From the NCBI GenBank assembly GCA_007844125.1, contig CM017558.1, positions 28,218,327-28,282,326 of the forward strand: a stretch of 64,000 nt of DNA, in the 5' to 3' direction. This stretch comes from Sinonovacula constricta. Taxonomy: Eukaryota; Mollusca; Bivalvia; Cardiida; Solecurtidae. The notes under the pieces were generated by a model. The model was not told the origin of the DNA and did no database searches. It was given only the letters and a program-made list of their open reading frames with translations. Of the stretch, positions 61,927 to 64,000 are shown in pieces. The position numbers and the translations under genes were made by a program. The first letter of the stretch is position 1; every line of letters begins with the position of its first letter.

Positions 61927-64000
61927 CTACCGACAACATAAATGTCCCCGCTTTAAGTGTATCAACGACAACTCGTAAAGACCAATATAGCCAGAGCATG
62001 AGTGCAATAATTGACCCAGTCCCTTGTATTATTATTATTATAACTATTATTATACCATCGTCATACAAACTATCTAGTTAATCAGTAACTTGATAAAAAA
62101 CACAACCTATCATTGTCATGTGGATGAACATTTACAGTGCAGCATGCAAATATACGTATTTATATGTTTAAGTACACTAGAGTGCGACGTACGGGCCCAT
62201 ATAGGATCGAACAGCATCAAAAGAAATCAGGGAATATATACATATACATATATAGTCTAAATTTCGTCCAAATAATAAGCTTTTTAATCACTGCAATAAG
62301 TAGTCAATGGTACGGCTACTTATTGAAGTGTTTTAAATGCTTATTTTAAGATGTGTAGTTTTCTGTATGTAATGGCTTCTGATAAGTGTTATCAACGTTA
62401 GATCGAATATTTTAATTGATTTCATTTAAAGTCTCAAAAGGCAAGCGCACATAACTTCTTCTTTCATAACCTGTATAAAACCACACTCTGTGTAATGTCA
62501 ATCATTTGTAAAGTTGCGTGTGCGGTTTAACAGTGTATTGTGTGTTAAAAAGTAATAACTATTTACAAACAGTTTAAATAAACTTCCATTCTATGTCAAC
62601 TATATCGGATTAAAACTGCCCTACAGTTGTCAGATCTTAAATTATAGCTGGTGGTGCGTTTTATAACGGGATGTCGTATGGGAAGAATGTATGTTAAAAA
62701 TGTATAAATGCAGACTTAATATTCAAATAGACGTATAAGCTCTAGCGTAAAGTAAAAGTAAAAGTCTTGTGCATCGTCTATCTTTGGAACAATGTCATAT
62801 TCAGTCGACGTCACAGTTGTTCCTGCTAGTCATTGGGTATATACATCAATCCCGTATCAACAGTTGAGACGTATACAGCTATGAAGTTATATGCATTTCT
62901 CGAATAACGCTCGCATTACCCATTTATAGACCTGCGAAAGTGGAACAATTCTAGCGTTTTTTTCCTCAATGAAATTATCGGGAACCGGGCCGAGATTCGA
63001 ACAACGCTCATCCCGTTAAGGAGTCGTAGGTCCTTCCAATAGATTATCCCGCTCCTTTACGGAACGAGAAACTATTAGCATTTTCCGCACGCTCTTTTAG
63101 GCTTTGGTAGACAGACTTCCAGTGTGTCGATACAGCAATAAACGATAATTGCATAATTTGAATAGCATATAAGCATTCCATAATTATTCCGTTTTCATTC
63201 TAACGAAAATTGTATTGCATGTTTTTAATATAAAACTAACCTTGTGATATTTGGTCATTGTAGTAGCAGTTTTCGTTTAAACTTAATGCATTTGTACACT
63301 AAGATAGCTTTTATTTTCAGCTTATTAAAGTGTGTGCGTAGTGTAGTAATATCGTTAAAACAGGTTTGTGATTTATCATTAAAATAACATATACTCTTTT
63401 GAAAAAGATGCTCTAGCATCCAGCCGGCTTTCCAGTTTTCATGACAATATAGATCAGAAGACCTGTTTGGCGCATTCTGGAATCTGCATTTGTTCTTAAA
63501 GGTGGCAGACGAGAGATGGGACTAAAACATATTTTCAGTTCATTGCATTGAAACAGCCAAATAAACGTTACCTGAACAAATCCCACTAAATGCTGTTAAT
63601 TGACGTCCTACACCTGTGTAAAAAATGAACCATATCGACATAATCATCATAACAAAAATGTATTTCCATCTGTGCCAAGCTGCACAGCTACCTATTTTTA
63701 AATAAGATATCTACATGACCACATATGTTTAAGCTCATTCACTTCATCCGCTGTGATGTTGATGCCCATTTTAGAAGCAATTTTAGTCGTTCTTATTTGT
63801 AGTTTTAAAAATAATGAATATTGTAAGTGCTGATTAACGAGTTTAAATGCCTTAAATCGAGATATATTTGAAAATCTGTAAGCATAGACTAAACTATGAG
63901 CTTTCTGTACAAACTTTGCTCGAATACAATAAGCAAAGGTCATTCGGCAATGAACTCTACCAACATTTCATGCAGGCTAACATTCTGGCCAAGGTTGGTG
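61927..64000. other. Receptor B upstream intron, no exons seen
   Basis: In receptor A the next exon upstream is only about 240 bp away; here 2 kb were scanned on the minus strand without finding an FTP half-domain. A minus-strand tRNA-like stretch lies near 62970-63065 and may be an old SINE. The ORF 63698-63943 is unrecognised. Confidence 0.45.

Larger units (their letters stand above)
31885..64000. repeat. Segmental duplication, copy B
   Basis: Copy B of the tandem duplication. It begins near 31885, where the sequence resembles base 1 of the window. It is longer than copy A because of insertions at 33117-34134, 34741-39740, 42299-50840 and about 53.7-56.3 kb, and it lacks the 8.6-kb HECT element of copy A. 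Its receptor gene runs on the minus strand and its 5' part is not found before the right edge. Confidence 0.85.

Noticed and set aside
62970..63065. Minus-strand tRNA gene
   Set aside because: Has a B-box-like GTTCGAATC but no consistent cloverleaf; at most a SINE remnant.

Overview
The window is eukaryotic, AT-rich, intron-rich and repeat-laden. Small exons sit in large introns, microsatellites and tRNA-derived repeats are present, and the gene content is EGF/fucolectin-domain receptors plus a UBZ-HECT gene. I infer a bivalve mollusc (a dreissenid-like heterodont would fit), from recalled family knowledge and not from a search.

The backbone is a tandem segmental duplication. Copy A runs from the left edge to about 31.6 kb and copy B from about 31.9 kb past the right edge. 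Each copy carries a minus-strand gene for a single-pass receptor. Receptor A (31069 down to 15271) can be assembled completely: 14 exons, consistent splice phases, 752 residues. Its order is signal peptide, EGF-like module, two fucolectin/F5-8C-like (FTP) domains, six EGF/laminin-type modules, a juxtamembrane EGF-like module, a transmembrane helix and a short tail with two tyrosine motifs. Receptor B (61926 down to 52492) is the 3' part of a paralogue. It has five instead of three copies of one 147-nt EGF exon, lacks the counterparts of A exons 8 and 9, and its 5' exons were not found in the window.

The two copies serve as a before/after comparison for transposon insertions. In copy A an 8,603-bp element (4590-13192) has perfect 24-bp terminal inverted repeats and a 6-bp target duplication; copy B keeps the empty site at 41310-41315. 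This element carries seven exons of a UBZ-UBZ-HECT E3-ligase gene. The gene has a frameshift in exon 3 and is cut off before the catalytic-cysteine lobe, 26 bp from the right inverted repeat. It looks like gene capture by a TIR transposon (Pack-TIR type) or a transposon that normally carries such a gene, and it is the most interesting object here.

Copy B has its own insertions: a 1,018-bp TTAA-flanked TIR element (33117-34134), and two copies, in opposite orientation, of a TIR element with CGTA-rich subterminal regions (34741-39740 and 42299-50840). Both of the latter carry the same LINE reverse transcriptase/RNase H tail. The second also hosts a nested 6-kb LINE (43946-50001) with an 11-bp target duplication, a broken RRM-type ORF1 and a broken endonuclease/reverse transcriptase ORF2. 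A tRNA-derived SINE sits in an intron of receptor B. Most remaining sequence is intron or intergenic DNA in which I see no genes.
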